DNA from: Desulfomonile tiedjei DSM 6799
Lineage (GTDB): Bacteria > Desulfobacterota > Desulfomonilia > Desulfomonilales > Desulfomonilaceae
DNA length: 64,000 bases
Direction: 5' to 3'
NCBI RefSeq assembly: GCF_000266945.1
Contig: NC_018025.1
Span: 2,728,001 to 2,792,000, forward strand
The first letter of the stretch is position 1; each line of letters opens with the position of its first letter. Shown here piece after piece: positions 15,702-22,619 of the stretch. The position numbers were made by a program, and so were the translations under genes. The notes under the pieces were generated by a model that did no database searches, was not told where the DNA came from, and worked only from the letters and a program-made list of their open reading frames with translations.

Positions 15702-17264
15702 CTAGGCGGCAAACTTAACTCCTTTAAAAAACACGCCAAATTGGTCACGGTCTTTAACAAAGGGGCCTTTGTTGTTTTTAAGGGACTCCAGATGCTTCGA
15801 CAGTGTTCGTTTTTTCACGGGGAACTTGATCCCGTTGTCTTTGCTCCAAGCCTGATAGTCGGAGTATATACTTGTTAGGCTTAGGTGTGCTCCTTCACAG
15901 TAGGATAAACGGTCTCTAGCATAAGCGGCAATGGGGTTGATGTCTTCAAGGTAATCGTCAAGTTTCTCTTGAGATGAGGCTGGTTCGGTAAATTTTTTTT
16001 GGGCTTGGAGCTTCATGAATCCTTGGATTGCCCAATTAAAGACCCCACTGAGTTCATTTTGGATTATATCCCGGTTGATGCCGATAATCTTAGGCTTCTC
16101 GTATGGGTTGTCAGGGTCCACTGAATCGGGGTCTTTAAATTTCACGCGGAAGTTTATAATGCAGAGGCGCCGGGCGAATCCGTATGAAGTGTCATTTGTT
16201 CGGGGGAGAGTGTTACAAGCAACGATCATCTTCACGAAGAGCCGGACCTTCTGGGGGTCCTTCCCTTTGCGCTCAATGACTTGGGGTTCTCCTGACACGA
16301 TGTTTTTAAATTTGCCGTTTGACAGCAGGCGCCTTCCATCGTTGTCGTACGTGATATTGACCAGTTTCCCTTGAAGCTGTTCAAGGCGGAATCGCTCCGA
16401 GAGATCATCAAGGGAAAGAGCGGAGCAATTGTCCGGTCCAAGCATGTGTTCAATTATCTCGAGAATAGTGCTTTTCCCGTTTGCGCCGTCTCCGGTGAGA
16501 ATTAAGCATTTTTCATAAACTGGTTTAGTGCAAAGCAGGTACCCGATGAATTCTTGCAACAACAGTCTTTGATCATTCTCGGGCAATGCTGTAGTAAGCA
16601 GTTGTAACCATTTCGGACACTCTGCGTTTGGGTCAAACCGGACATTCGCCATGATTGTGGAATAGTTCTTAGGCGAGTGTTGTTCGGTGAAATCGCCCGT
16701 TTCGAGGTTCAAGACGCCATTTTGCAGCGTAATCAGTCCAGGCTTATTCACCTTTTCGGGACGCACAAAACGGTCGATTGCCAAGAGCTTCCGGACCTCC
16801 GACACCTGGGAGAGATAGACCTCTGTGTTGAAATCCTTTTGTAACTCGGTAATGATCAGCTTATCAACTTCCTGATCGTAAAGGTGTTGATATATTTTCC
16901 CATCCCACTGATAGAATTGTTGTCCGTGGTTAATAAAAAAACCTTTGGATGTGATACGGGCAACGAATTCGAGCGGATGATACGGCGGTTTTTCGTCCCG
17001 TTTCCGGGATTCTTTCGCCTTAGCAATGGCTTGTTCAATTTTGTTTGCGGGTGGAATTTTGAATCCGAGGTTGTACCTCAAGGCCTTATCGTAAAGGACT
17101 TGAGAAAGGGTTCCCCAAGAGGAGCCTTTTCGGCGGGATATCAAATCAATGATCTTGTCGTGAAACGCTTCCTCACGCTTTGAAATGGATTCGATTGTGA
17201 GCAATTCGTTGAGCAGGGCGTCAAAAATATGCTGTCTGGGTAGTTTATCGAAAAACGGTATCAT
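15702..17264 (-). CDS. P4/D5-type replicative helicase (primase C-terminal family), 520 aa
   Basis: An SF3-type helicase of the phage/plasmid primase P4-family C-terminal group. It has Walker A (LILTGDGANGKSTILEII), a Walker B-like/sensor region (KLVNITYDNDGRRLLSNGKF) and the family's FVKMIVACNTLPRTNDTSYG followed by FARRLCIINF. The N-terminal part resembles the D5_N region (KNYSTIMANVRFDPNAECPK). It would unwind the element's origin with the primase encoded just upstream; the two reading frames overlap as TAATG, so translation is coupled. The iterons at 15413-15688 follow its stop. Length and motifs are complete. Confidence 0.9.
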   Translation of the reverse strand: MIPFFDKLPRQHIFDALLNELLTIESISKREEAFHDKIIDLISRRKGSSWGTLSQVLYDKALRYNLGFKIPPANKIEQAIAKAKESRKRDEKPPYHPLEFVARITSKGFFINHGQQFYQWDGKIYQHLYDQEVDKLIITELQKDFNTEVYLSQVSEVRKLLAIDRFVRPEKVNKPGLITLQNGVLNLETGDFTEQHSPKNYSTIMANVRFDPNAECPKWLQLLTTALPENDQRLLLQEFIGYLLCTKPVYEKCLILTGDGANGKSTILEIIEHMLGPDNCSALSLDDLSERFRLEQLQGKLVNITYDNDGRRLLSNGKFKNIVSGEPQVIERKGKDPQKVRLFVKMIVACNTLPRTNDTSYGFARRLCIINFRVKFKDPDSVDPDNPYEKPKIIGINRDIIQNELSGVFNWAIQGFMKLQAQKKFTEPASSQEKLDDYLEDINPIAAYARDRLSYCEGAHLSLTSIYSDYQAWSKDNGIKFPVKKRTLSKHLESLKNNKGPFVKDRDQFGVFFKGVKFAA

Positions 17265-18247
17265 TACAGGTTCCTCTGAAAAAAGCTGTTAATATCGACC
17301 TTATCTTCATCGTCTAGTAATGGCAGCGTAATAATTTCGACATCGAATCCGGCCGCGAACAAAGCTTTTCCCTTGTCCAGGGCGGCGGCTTGTCCGGATC
17401 CACTTTGCCGGTCGGTATCCATGGCCATGATGATTTTTTCGGCCTTGGTTTTCTTGAGTTCTTTTATTCTTGCGGGCGTCAAGCCTTGCGTTCCGAATGT
17501 GGAGACGGCAGGATATCCATGTGCTTCAAGTGTCCACTTGTCTGTCACCCCCTCGACCAAATAGACCTCTGATTCGTTCCGGACGTCATCTAATCCATAA
17601 AGGGTTTGGGGCATCTCGGGATCTGTTGCGGCTGTACACATGTATTTGGGGTTAACATCGGGATTTGTGGTTCGGCCAAGGATGGAAACGATTTGATCAC
17701 CGCGGACAATCGGTATTATGATGCGGCCTTTGAAAAGGAAGAATGTGTCGTTTTTATTAATCAGTCCGGCATTGCGCGACTCGTCCCAATTCGAGGGATC
17801 AGAGCCGGACGTGATATACCCCACCTTTCCTTTGATGACCGATTCGGGAATGCCACGGCCGGCGAAATACTTATGCGCTATATCTGCGTTTTTCAATGAT
17901 GACCGAAACAAAAATTGATATTCTTTAGAGATTCGTTCCTGTTTGGCGACAATCTCCATTTTTGCAGGGTCCATGTTAAACTCGGGCAAGCTAAACAGTG
18001 CTGTGAATTTTTTGAGCGCTTCGGACCGGCTACATTTCAGAATTTTTTGGATAACGTCTAATTTACCGATCCACTCTCCGGGGCCATAGTCATAACAGAA
18101 GTGTTGATTAACGTGGACAGAGGGCTCTGTTTCTTCACGGTCGAATGCTGCGGTTTTATTCCCGCGAATCTGTTTTCCGAGTTTTTCCAGTAATTCAGGC
18201 ATAGAGACTTCATCTAGATAGTCTATCAATTCCTTGCTTTTCGACAT
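17264..18247 (-). CDS. DnaG-like primase with Toprim domain and degenerate zinc domain (327 aa)
   Basis: The C-terminal half is a Toprim primase core: acidic motif EVYLVEGVTDKWTLEAHGYP and the DxD motif IIMAMDTDRQSGSGQ, which bind the catalytic metals. The N-terminal 60 residues align in position with the CHC2 zinc domain (EETEPSVHVNQHFCYDYGPG) but keep only one Cys, so the zinc site appears lost. ATG 18247 follows GAGGAATAGCCA. It is coupled to the helicase by a one-base overlap. Together they make a two-gene version of the primase-helicase that satellites like P4 carry as one fusion. RNA-primer synthesis on the element is the likely role. Confidence 0.85.
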   Translation of the reverse strand: MSKSKELIDYLDEVSMPELLEKLGKQIRGNKTAAFDREETEPSVHVNQHFCYDYGPGEWIGKLDVIQKILKCSRSEALKKFTALFSLPEFNMDPAKMEIVAKQERISKEYQFLFRSSLKNADIAHKYFAGRGIPESVIKGKVGYITSGSDPSNWDESRNAGLINKNDTFFLFKGRIIIPIVRGDQIVSILGRTTNPDVNPKYMCTAATDPEMPQTLYGLDDVRNESEVYLVEGVTDKWTLEAHGYPAVSTFGTQGLTPARIKELKKTKAEKIIMAMDTDRQSGSGQAAALDKGKALFAAGFDVEIITLPLLDDEDKVDINSFFQRNL

Positions 18248-18445
18248 TGGCTATTCCTCGTATACGGCAATGCTCCGCGCAACGCTGCACGGGCAGAAAA
18301 AAATTCTCTGACTAGGGGGAAATGTAAAAAAATTCGCTTGATTTTGGGGATTGGAAAGGCTAATCATTAGACACCCTTTAAAAATTTACCACTTACCCGT
18401 TCAAAGCTTGAGGCTGACACCTCAAGTTTTGCTTTGTTGGGCCTA

Positions 18446-18679
18446 TTACGCGACGAGTTTCAGCAATTTCTCGTGGTCCACTCCGGCCAGCAATTTCTTG
18501 ATGGGCACTCCGAAAAACTCTTCCAAGCGTCGGACTGTCTCCCGTGTCAAAAATCGGTTCTCTCCGATCACCGGATTGCGTTCAACATGGCAGATGACGG
18601 CCGGGTCCAGGTCAATGAGTTTTGCAAGTTGACGTTGGTTCAAGCCCTTCGACACTCTAAGAACCCTCATGAGAATCAT
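18446..18679 (-). CDS. Cro/CI-type HTH regulator (77 aa)
   Basis: A compact XRE-family DNA-binding protein. Its helix-turn-helix is MRVLRVSKGLNQRQLAKLID, then PAVICHVERNP, followed by helix ETVRRLEEFFGVPIKKLL. There is no second domain. GAGAGGTAACAACA precedes ATG 18679. It lies 200 bp upstream of the primase gene on the same strand and probably controls replication genes or competes with the 128-residue regulator. A rare feature is the turn after the recognition helix, which has Asn-Pro and Gly-Glu insertions. Confidence 0.75.
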   Translation of the reverse strand: MILMRVLRVSKGLNQRQLAKLIDLDPAVICHVERNPVIGENRFLTRETVRRLEEFFGVPIKKLLAGVDHEKLLKLVA

Positions 18680-19356
18680 TGTTGTTACCTCTCTAACATG
18701 TGCTCTATTGTTGTGGTGTTCGTTTGGGTTGCTCTCATAAATACCTATTTTGATATACTAATCTATTCAATAATGTCTCTTTGGGGGGTAAGCCCCCCGT
18801 AATTGATGTTTCAGTATCACATCAAAAATTGCGTTTCAAGGAAAATGACGATATTGATGAAAATAGTTTAGAAATGGTCTGTGTGTGGCTCTGGTAGCTC
18901 TTGCACCCTCTCTTGTCGTCCGACAAAAAGTAGGCTGTAGGCTACACCCTATTTTTCTGGTTGAATTTTACAACCGTAATGTGAGTTTAAAATGACAGTC
19001 TGAGAGGCACAATATTTAAGTCTGTTGATGTCTTTTACGCGTCTGTTGGTGACAATGTGAGGTTGTTCATACATTTGGAGGGGAGTGAATATCGGCACAG
19101 CATGTGTGGACAGATTAGCGAACCTGTGGATAACTTTGCCGGGCGGCTGTGGAAGCTGGTTTGAGATTTTTTAAAGTGTGGCTTGGGTGGTTTGTATAAC
19201 ACATCCCTTTTGCCATACGTACGACAACAAACCCATGCAAAACTTGTGCTGAAATAAAAATACGGGCTGAACGGAAAGCGGGCGAGATGTTGGAGGTAAT
19301 GGATAGACAAGGACCAACACGTCCAAAAGAAAAAGTGTCGCACGATGAAACACTTT
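18680..19356. other. Gene-free region with a DnaA-box match
   Basis: No gene is supported; a 102-codon frame at 19343-19035 has no recognisable product. The stretch is AT-rich and low in coding signals. It contains a perfect DnaA-box sequence TGTGGATAA (19125-19133), with a near copy TGTGGACAG about 20 bp upstream. TCTGTTG(A/G)TG is repeated near 19021 and 19041. It may contain the promoter for the leftward HTH gene and possibly host-DnaA contacts. Confidence 0.4.
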
Positions 19357-19782
19357 TTACTCCAAAACTTTCAGACTTCGGAATCTCTCGCTCTTCTTCC
19401 TCCCGCTGGCAATCGGTGGCGGCGATTCCGGAAGAACGTGCAGATATTCCCCATTATCGGTCAGGTACGGGCACTCGTTTTCATCATCATCTGCGTCGGC
19501 CGTTCCGGTATAGTGGGGGCACGTGGACGGGTTGCGGGGGCAGACAGACGATGCATCTTCACTTCTTCCTGATTTCGGGAAAAGGTTGTCGTTAAGATCG
19601 TTGCGTGTTCCTTGTTGCTCTTTTGCCACTTCCCGCACAATCTCTTCGAGTTTGAGAGCCAGTTCGGCCCTTTGGAATGCCTGTAAGTTCCTTCTCCCAA
19701 ACTGGTTATTGATGATCCATATTTTGGCTTCATTGCGGGTCTTGAAGCTGACCGTTGTCGTGTCGAACGGTATGTTACGGCC
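19357..19782 (-). pseudogene. Remnant of a ParB-like/replication-associated protein, N-terminus missing
   Basis: The frame from 19782 to 19357 reads IGRNIPFDTTTVSFKTRNEA, then KIWIINNQFGRRNLQAFQRA and ELALKLEEIVREVAKEQQ. It ends with a Cys-containing Asp/Glu-rich tail. The IWIIxNQxGRRNLxxFQRxELALKLE pattern is typical of the segment after the ParB/sulfiredoxin-like nuclease domain in phage and plasmid DNA-binding proteins. The N-terminal ParB-like domain is absent: an in-frame TGA lies just upstream and no ATG or GTG precedes the conserved part. GTG 19638 could start only the last third. It is therefore probably a truncated gene. Three palindromes lie directly upstream. Confidence 0.5.
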
Positions 19783-19895
19783 AATTCAGGAACTGGTTCC
19801 TGAATTATGTAAAATCAGCACCTTAACTTCCGAAAACAGTTTCGGAAGTTGAAAAAAGGTAATGATTTGTCAAATGAGGTTCCGGAACCTCATTT
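19783..19895. repeat. Three consecutive near-perfect palindromes, 43-46 bp apart
   Basis: P1 (19783-19806) has arms AATTCAGGAAC and GTTCCTGAATT around TG. P2 (19825-19850) has arms AACTTCCGAAA and TTTCGGAAGTT around ACAG. P3 (19872-19895) is a perfect 24-bp palindrome centred on GGTTCC/GGAACC. Centres are near 19794.5, 19837.5 and 19883.5, about four helical turns apart. They lie between the ParB-like remnant and the excisionase-like gene. They may be dimer-binding operators or a centromere-like (parS) array; transcription terminators are less likely because no T tracts follow. Confidence 0.65.
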
Positions 19896-20049
19896 AAACC
19901 CATGCCGGCAAGAAACAGTTGACACCGTGTGCACGCCTTTGATACTGAACGATCAATCCCCGGCAGATTAGGTGCTTTGCACGCTACCGACAAAATGAGG
20001 AGAAGAAAATCATGTGGATCTCTGACACGTGATGTAATTCGAGGGCTAA

Positions 20050-20481
20050 ATGCCTCGAAAAAATGGTGCTGGTCGCGATGACCGCGACTTGAGAAGAGAA
20101 GACGAACGTAATCAGTCCACCACCTCACCATCCACACAACCATTCCAGCTCTTAACGCCCGCGCAAGTTGCGGGAATGCTGCAGATCCCCGTCAAATCTG
20201 TACACGCTCTGTGTAGAGCGGGGAAGCTGGGCTATATTCGGATAGACGGCAAATCCCGGCGCTTCACCCTGGAAGATGTTGAGACATTCCTGAATGAGCG
20301 GCGAGTTTCCGGCCAATCTGCGCGAGTAACAGCAAAAAGCGGTCTCTCTTCCCATGTACGCAATCATCCTGTTGACAGATCTCCAAAACCATCCGTAGTA
20401 TCCAGCAAAGGGGGCAAACAACAGGAATCAGGAAAAGCGTTTAGGGCATCTCTTCGGCGGGAGATGCAAGCATGGGAGTAG
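20050..20481 (+). CDS. Excisionase-type helix-turn-helix protein (143 aa)
   Basis: A central domain (residues about 33-85) matches the MerR-like winged HTH of excisionases: LLTPAQVAGMLQIPVKSVHA, then RAGKLGYIRIDGKSRRFTLE and DVETFLNERR. The flanks are basic and probably disordered. It precedes the integrase with a 10-bp overlap, so the two are translated as a unit. It would bend DNA at the att region and favour excision, or regulate int. GAGGG precedes ATG 20050. The triple palindrome at 19783-19895 lies just upstream and may be its regulatory or binding region. Confidence 0.8.
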   Translation: MPRKNGAGRDDRDLRREDERNQSTTSPSTQPFQLLTPAQVAGMLQIPVKSVHALCRAGKLGYIRIDGKSRRFTLEDVETFLNERRVSGQSARVTAKSGLSSHVRNHPVDRSPKPSVVSSKGGKQQESGKAFRASLRREMQAWE

Positions 20482-21629
20482 TCAAACGGAATGGATCGTT
20501 CTTTGTCTATTTCAGGCCGTTCAGGAAAGAAAAGATCGGCTTAAAACTTGATTTCTGCGATTCAAAGCGGGATGCGGAACACGTTGAGACTTTGCTGGTT
20601 CGCGCATGTCGGACGGGAGAATATGGGATATTGGACCCTGTTACAAAAGAAGTTGCTATACGGATGTTTGAAAATAGGGGCTGGCAACTTCCACCAGGCT
20701 TATGTCCACCACAAACGCCCGAAAACGATGTGACTCTCTGGGAAGCTGTTGAGATCTTCCTGAAATACCCAGAGATACGGCGGCGCTCATGCAAAGATCG
20801 TTATAAGATGTGCATTACGCATCTTGTCGAATTTTTCGGGAAGAGTCGGCCAATGAAGTCAATTCGTGTTCCTGATATAAGGCGTTATCAACTTGAGAGG
20901 ACTGATGCCAAAGCTTCACCTTCAACGGTGAACTGGGAAAAAGGCACGCTCTCAAAGATTTTTCAAGCCTTATGTGAACTCGAATACGTGGAAATCAACC
21001 CTGTGAGACAGGTCAAGAATCTGTCTCAGAAGAGTGAAGAGAGGCGAGTGTATCTCTCTTATCAGGATGTGATTCGGATATCGGACGCAACGCCCGTATG
21101 GTTTAGGTCTATGATCATTGTGAGCTATTATTCTGGTTTGCGTCGCGGTGAAATCATGAATCTGTCCAGGAAACAGGTTCATCTTGCAGACCGGATGATT
21201 TATCTCGGGCCTAAAGATACTAAAGAGTTCGGGTGGAAACGTGTGCCGATCAGGCAAGAACTTGTACCTGTCTTTGAAGAGGCGCTAAAGGTCACGGCTA
21301 TAAAGTCCGACCAGGTGTTTCTCTTAAAAGACAAGAGCGGAACACGTTCACTGAACCTGGAAGCAACAAAGAATCCTTGGGGGCGAGCTATCCAATCATT
21401 GGCTTTTCAAAAACCTTGGCCTCGTTTCCACGATCTGCGGCATACATGGCGAGCAAACGCCCGACGGTCTGGCATGGACCCTGCTTTGGCTGAATCTATC
21501 CTCGGGCACTGGCAACGGGGTAGAAATGTCAATGAACGATACGGGTATGTGTCTGATGAAGAACTTTTGCGGGCCGTGGATTCAATGACGTTCGACAACG
21601 GACAGACAAACATCCTTATAGCAAAGTGA
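20472..21629 (+). CDS. int: Tyrosine recombinase (integrase of the 18-kb element)
   Basis: A 385-residue phage-type integrase that inserts the element into the 3' end of tRNA-Ala. The SAM-like core-binding domain spans about 90-190. The catalytic domain keeps Arg in YYSGLRRGEIMNL, the HxLRH box in PRFHDLRHTWRANARRSG, the His in ESILGHWQRG and the nucleophilic Tyr in NERYGYV. The N-terminal 80 residues are an arm-type binding domain by position. GGGAG lies eight bases before ATG 20472. The stop is 97 bp from the att copy in tRNA-Ala, the usual int-att arrangement. Arm-type repeats follow at 21650-21667. Confidence 0.93.
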   Translation: MGVVKRNGSFFVYFRPFRKEKIGLKLDFCDSKRDAEHVETLLVRACRTGEYGILDPVTKEVAIRMFENRGWQLPPGLCPPQTPENDVTLWEAVEIFLKYPEIRRRSCKDRYKMCITHLVEFFGKSRPMKSIRVPDIRRYQLERTDAKASPSTVNWEKGTLSKIFQALCELEYVEINPVRQVKNLSQKSEERRVYLSYQDVIRISDATPVWFRSMIIVSYYSGLRRGEIMNLSRKQVHLADRMIYLGPKDTKEFGWKRVPIRQELVPVFEEALKVTAIKSDQVFLLKDKSGTRSLNLEATKNPWGRAIQSLAFQKPWPRFHDLRHTWRANARRSGMDPALAESILGHWQRGRNVNERYGYVSDEELLRAVDSMTFDNGQTNILIAK

Positions 21630-21649
21630 AAAAGAATGGCTCTTTTGTG

Positions 21650-21667
21650 GGTAACTGAATGGCAACT
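21650..21667. repeat. Putative integrase arm site next to att copy 3
   Basis: GGTAACT-GAA-TGGCAACT matches the site at 3689-3706 in 16 of 18 positions. It ends 59 bp before the tRNA-Ala copy, nearly the same distance as the GTTAGCTA pairs before att copies 1 and 2. This is consistent with the P' arm site of the integrase. Confidence 0.6.
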
Positions 21668-21687
21668 GGAAGCGGCGCAACAAAAAA

Positions 21688-21707
21688 ACCATGTCTTGCA
21701 ACATGGT
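21688..21707. terminator. Hairpin between int and tRNA-Ala
   Basis: ACCATGT (21688-21694) and ACATGGT (21701-21707) form a 7-bp stem with a 6-base loop. It lies between the integrase stop and the 3' end of the tRNA gene. It could separate int transcription from the converging tRNA gene. Confidence 0.45.
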
Positions 21708-21725
21708 CTAAGTTATTGTTTTCTT

Positions 21726-21800
21726 TGGTGGAGATGAAGGGATTTGAACCCTCGACCCCCGCGTTGCGAACGCGGTGCTCTCCCGCTGAGCTACATCCCC
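21726..21800 (-). tRNA. tRNA-Ala (anticodon CGC), also att copy 3
   Basis: The complement folds into a complete 75-nt cloverleaf: acceptor GGGGATG/CATCTCC with the alanine identity pair G3-U70, D arm GCTC/GAGC, anticodon arm CCGCG-TTCGCAA-CGCGG, T arm GAGGG-TTCAAAT-CCCTT, and an encoded CCA end at 21726-21728. The anticodon CGC (21766-21768 on the plus strand) reads GCG codons. Nucleotides 28-75 are duplicated at 541-588 and 3525-3572. The intact gene therefore survived integration because the incoming att restored its 3' half. Confidence 0.95.
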
Positions 21801-21887
21801 ATCCGGGGCACATTAGCACCCGTGTTACGGTCTGTCAAGGTTACAAACCACCGGGTTCGGCCCGAACGCTGAATCCGGAAAGACAGA

Positions 21888-22388
21888 TTATTTGCTGTCC
21901 AGAATCTTGTTCCATGAGTCGAGATCACTCTTGGTCTTTGCAAACAGGTCGGTCGTATCTCCTTCGATGATCACGGATTCAATTTTGTCGCCTTGTCGTA
22001 TACTATCCACTACGGCTTGATCCTGTTCGCTTACCACTTCACCGAAAACCGAATGCTTTCCGTCAAGCCAGGGAGTCGGAACGTGTGTGATGAAGAATTG
22101 ACTGCCATTAGTGTTTGGCCCGGCATTGGCCATGGAAAGAATTCCCGGTTTGCTGTGCTTTAGCTGTGAAGCAAACTCGTCCCGAAATTTGTATCCAGGC
22201 CCGCCAGTGCCTGTACCAAAAGGACATCCGCCTTGTATCATGAATTCCGCGATAACTCGGTGGAATTTGAGTCCATTGTAGTAGCCCCTCTTGGCTAGAT
22301 TTACAAAATTGGCCACCGTGACAGGTACGAGTTCATCAAAGAGCGTTAAATTGATGGGGCCTTTGTTGGTGTTGATCGTTGCTTTCAT
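21888..22388 (-). CDS. ppiB: Cyclophilin-type peptidyl-prolyl cis-trans isomerase
   Basis: A 166-residue single-domain cyclophilin that speeds proline isomerisation during protein folding. Family motifs are present: [20 protein letters not shown] with the catalytic Arg, [20 protein letters not shown] and [20 protein letters not shown], followed by [11 protein letters not shown]. There is no signal peptide, so it is cytoplasmic. GGGAG precedes ATG 22388 at eight bases. It is the first normal chromosomal gene after the tRNA-Ala insertion site and is divergent from the metallophosphoesterase gene. The C-terminal 20 residues are a short extension. Confidence 0.93.
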   Translation of the reverse strand: MKATINTNKGPINLTLFDELVPVTVANFVNLAKRGYYNGLKFHRVIAEFMIQGGCPFGTGTGGPGYKFRDEFASQLKHSKPGILSMANAGPNTNGSQFFITHVPTPWLDGKHSVFGEVVSEQDQAVVDSIRQGDKIESVIIEGDTTDLFAKTKSDLDSWNKILDSK

Positions 22389-22619
22389 TGTGCGTTCTCC
22401 CGGAAAATCTTTTCACGTTTCACAAAACTAGTGATATCAGAAAATCGGGAGAGAATCGAGAGATCGGTTTGCATTGTCCGGTTTGGACGATTCCATGCAA
22501 CAGTAAATTCTGTACATCGATTTGAGAACCAACCCCATCCGATTCTTTCAGTGCTGTAGCATTTTCCGCTATAATGCGAGTGCGATTTAGCCATAGCGTT
22601 TTCGGAGTCTCAGTTAAAC

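Larger units (their letters stand above)
3525..21773. mobile_element. 18.2-kb integrative element (phage-satellite-like) in tRNA-Ala
   Basis: It is bounded by direct tRNA-Ala 3'-end repeats at 3525 and 21726. Paired arm-type repeats related in sequence lie at both ends (3689-3706 and 21650-21667), and an integrase gene adjoins the tRNA. Contents: tyrosine integrase, excisionase-like HTH protein, primase with degenerate zinc domain, P4/D5-type helicase, iterons, serine recombinase, several regulators and a large tail tape measure protein. No terminase, portal, capsid or further tail gene is recognisable. This is the architecture of a phage satellite rather than a complete prophage; a heavily deleted prophage is the alternative. 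Confidence 0.8.

Noticed and set aside
19035-19353. 102- and 60-codon leftward frames
   Set aside because: Low-complexity, no ribosome-binding site, no family; treated as gene-free sequence with a possible DnaA box.
3525-21773. Complete prophage interpretation of the 18-kb element
   Set aside because: No terminase, portal, capsid, tail tube or baseplate gene was recognised in any frame, so a satellite or heavily deleted prophage fits better.
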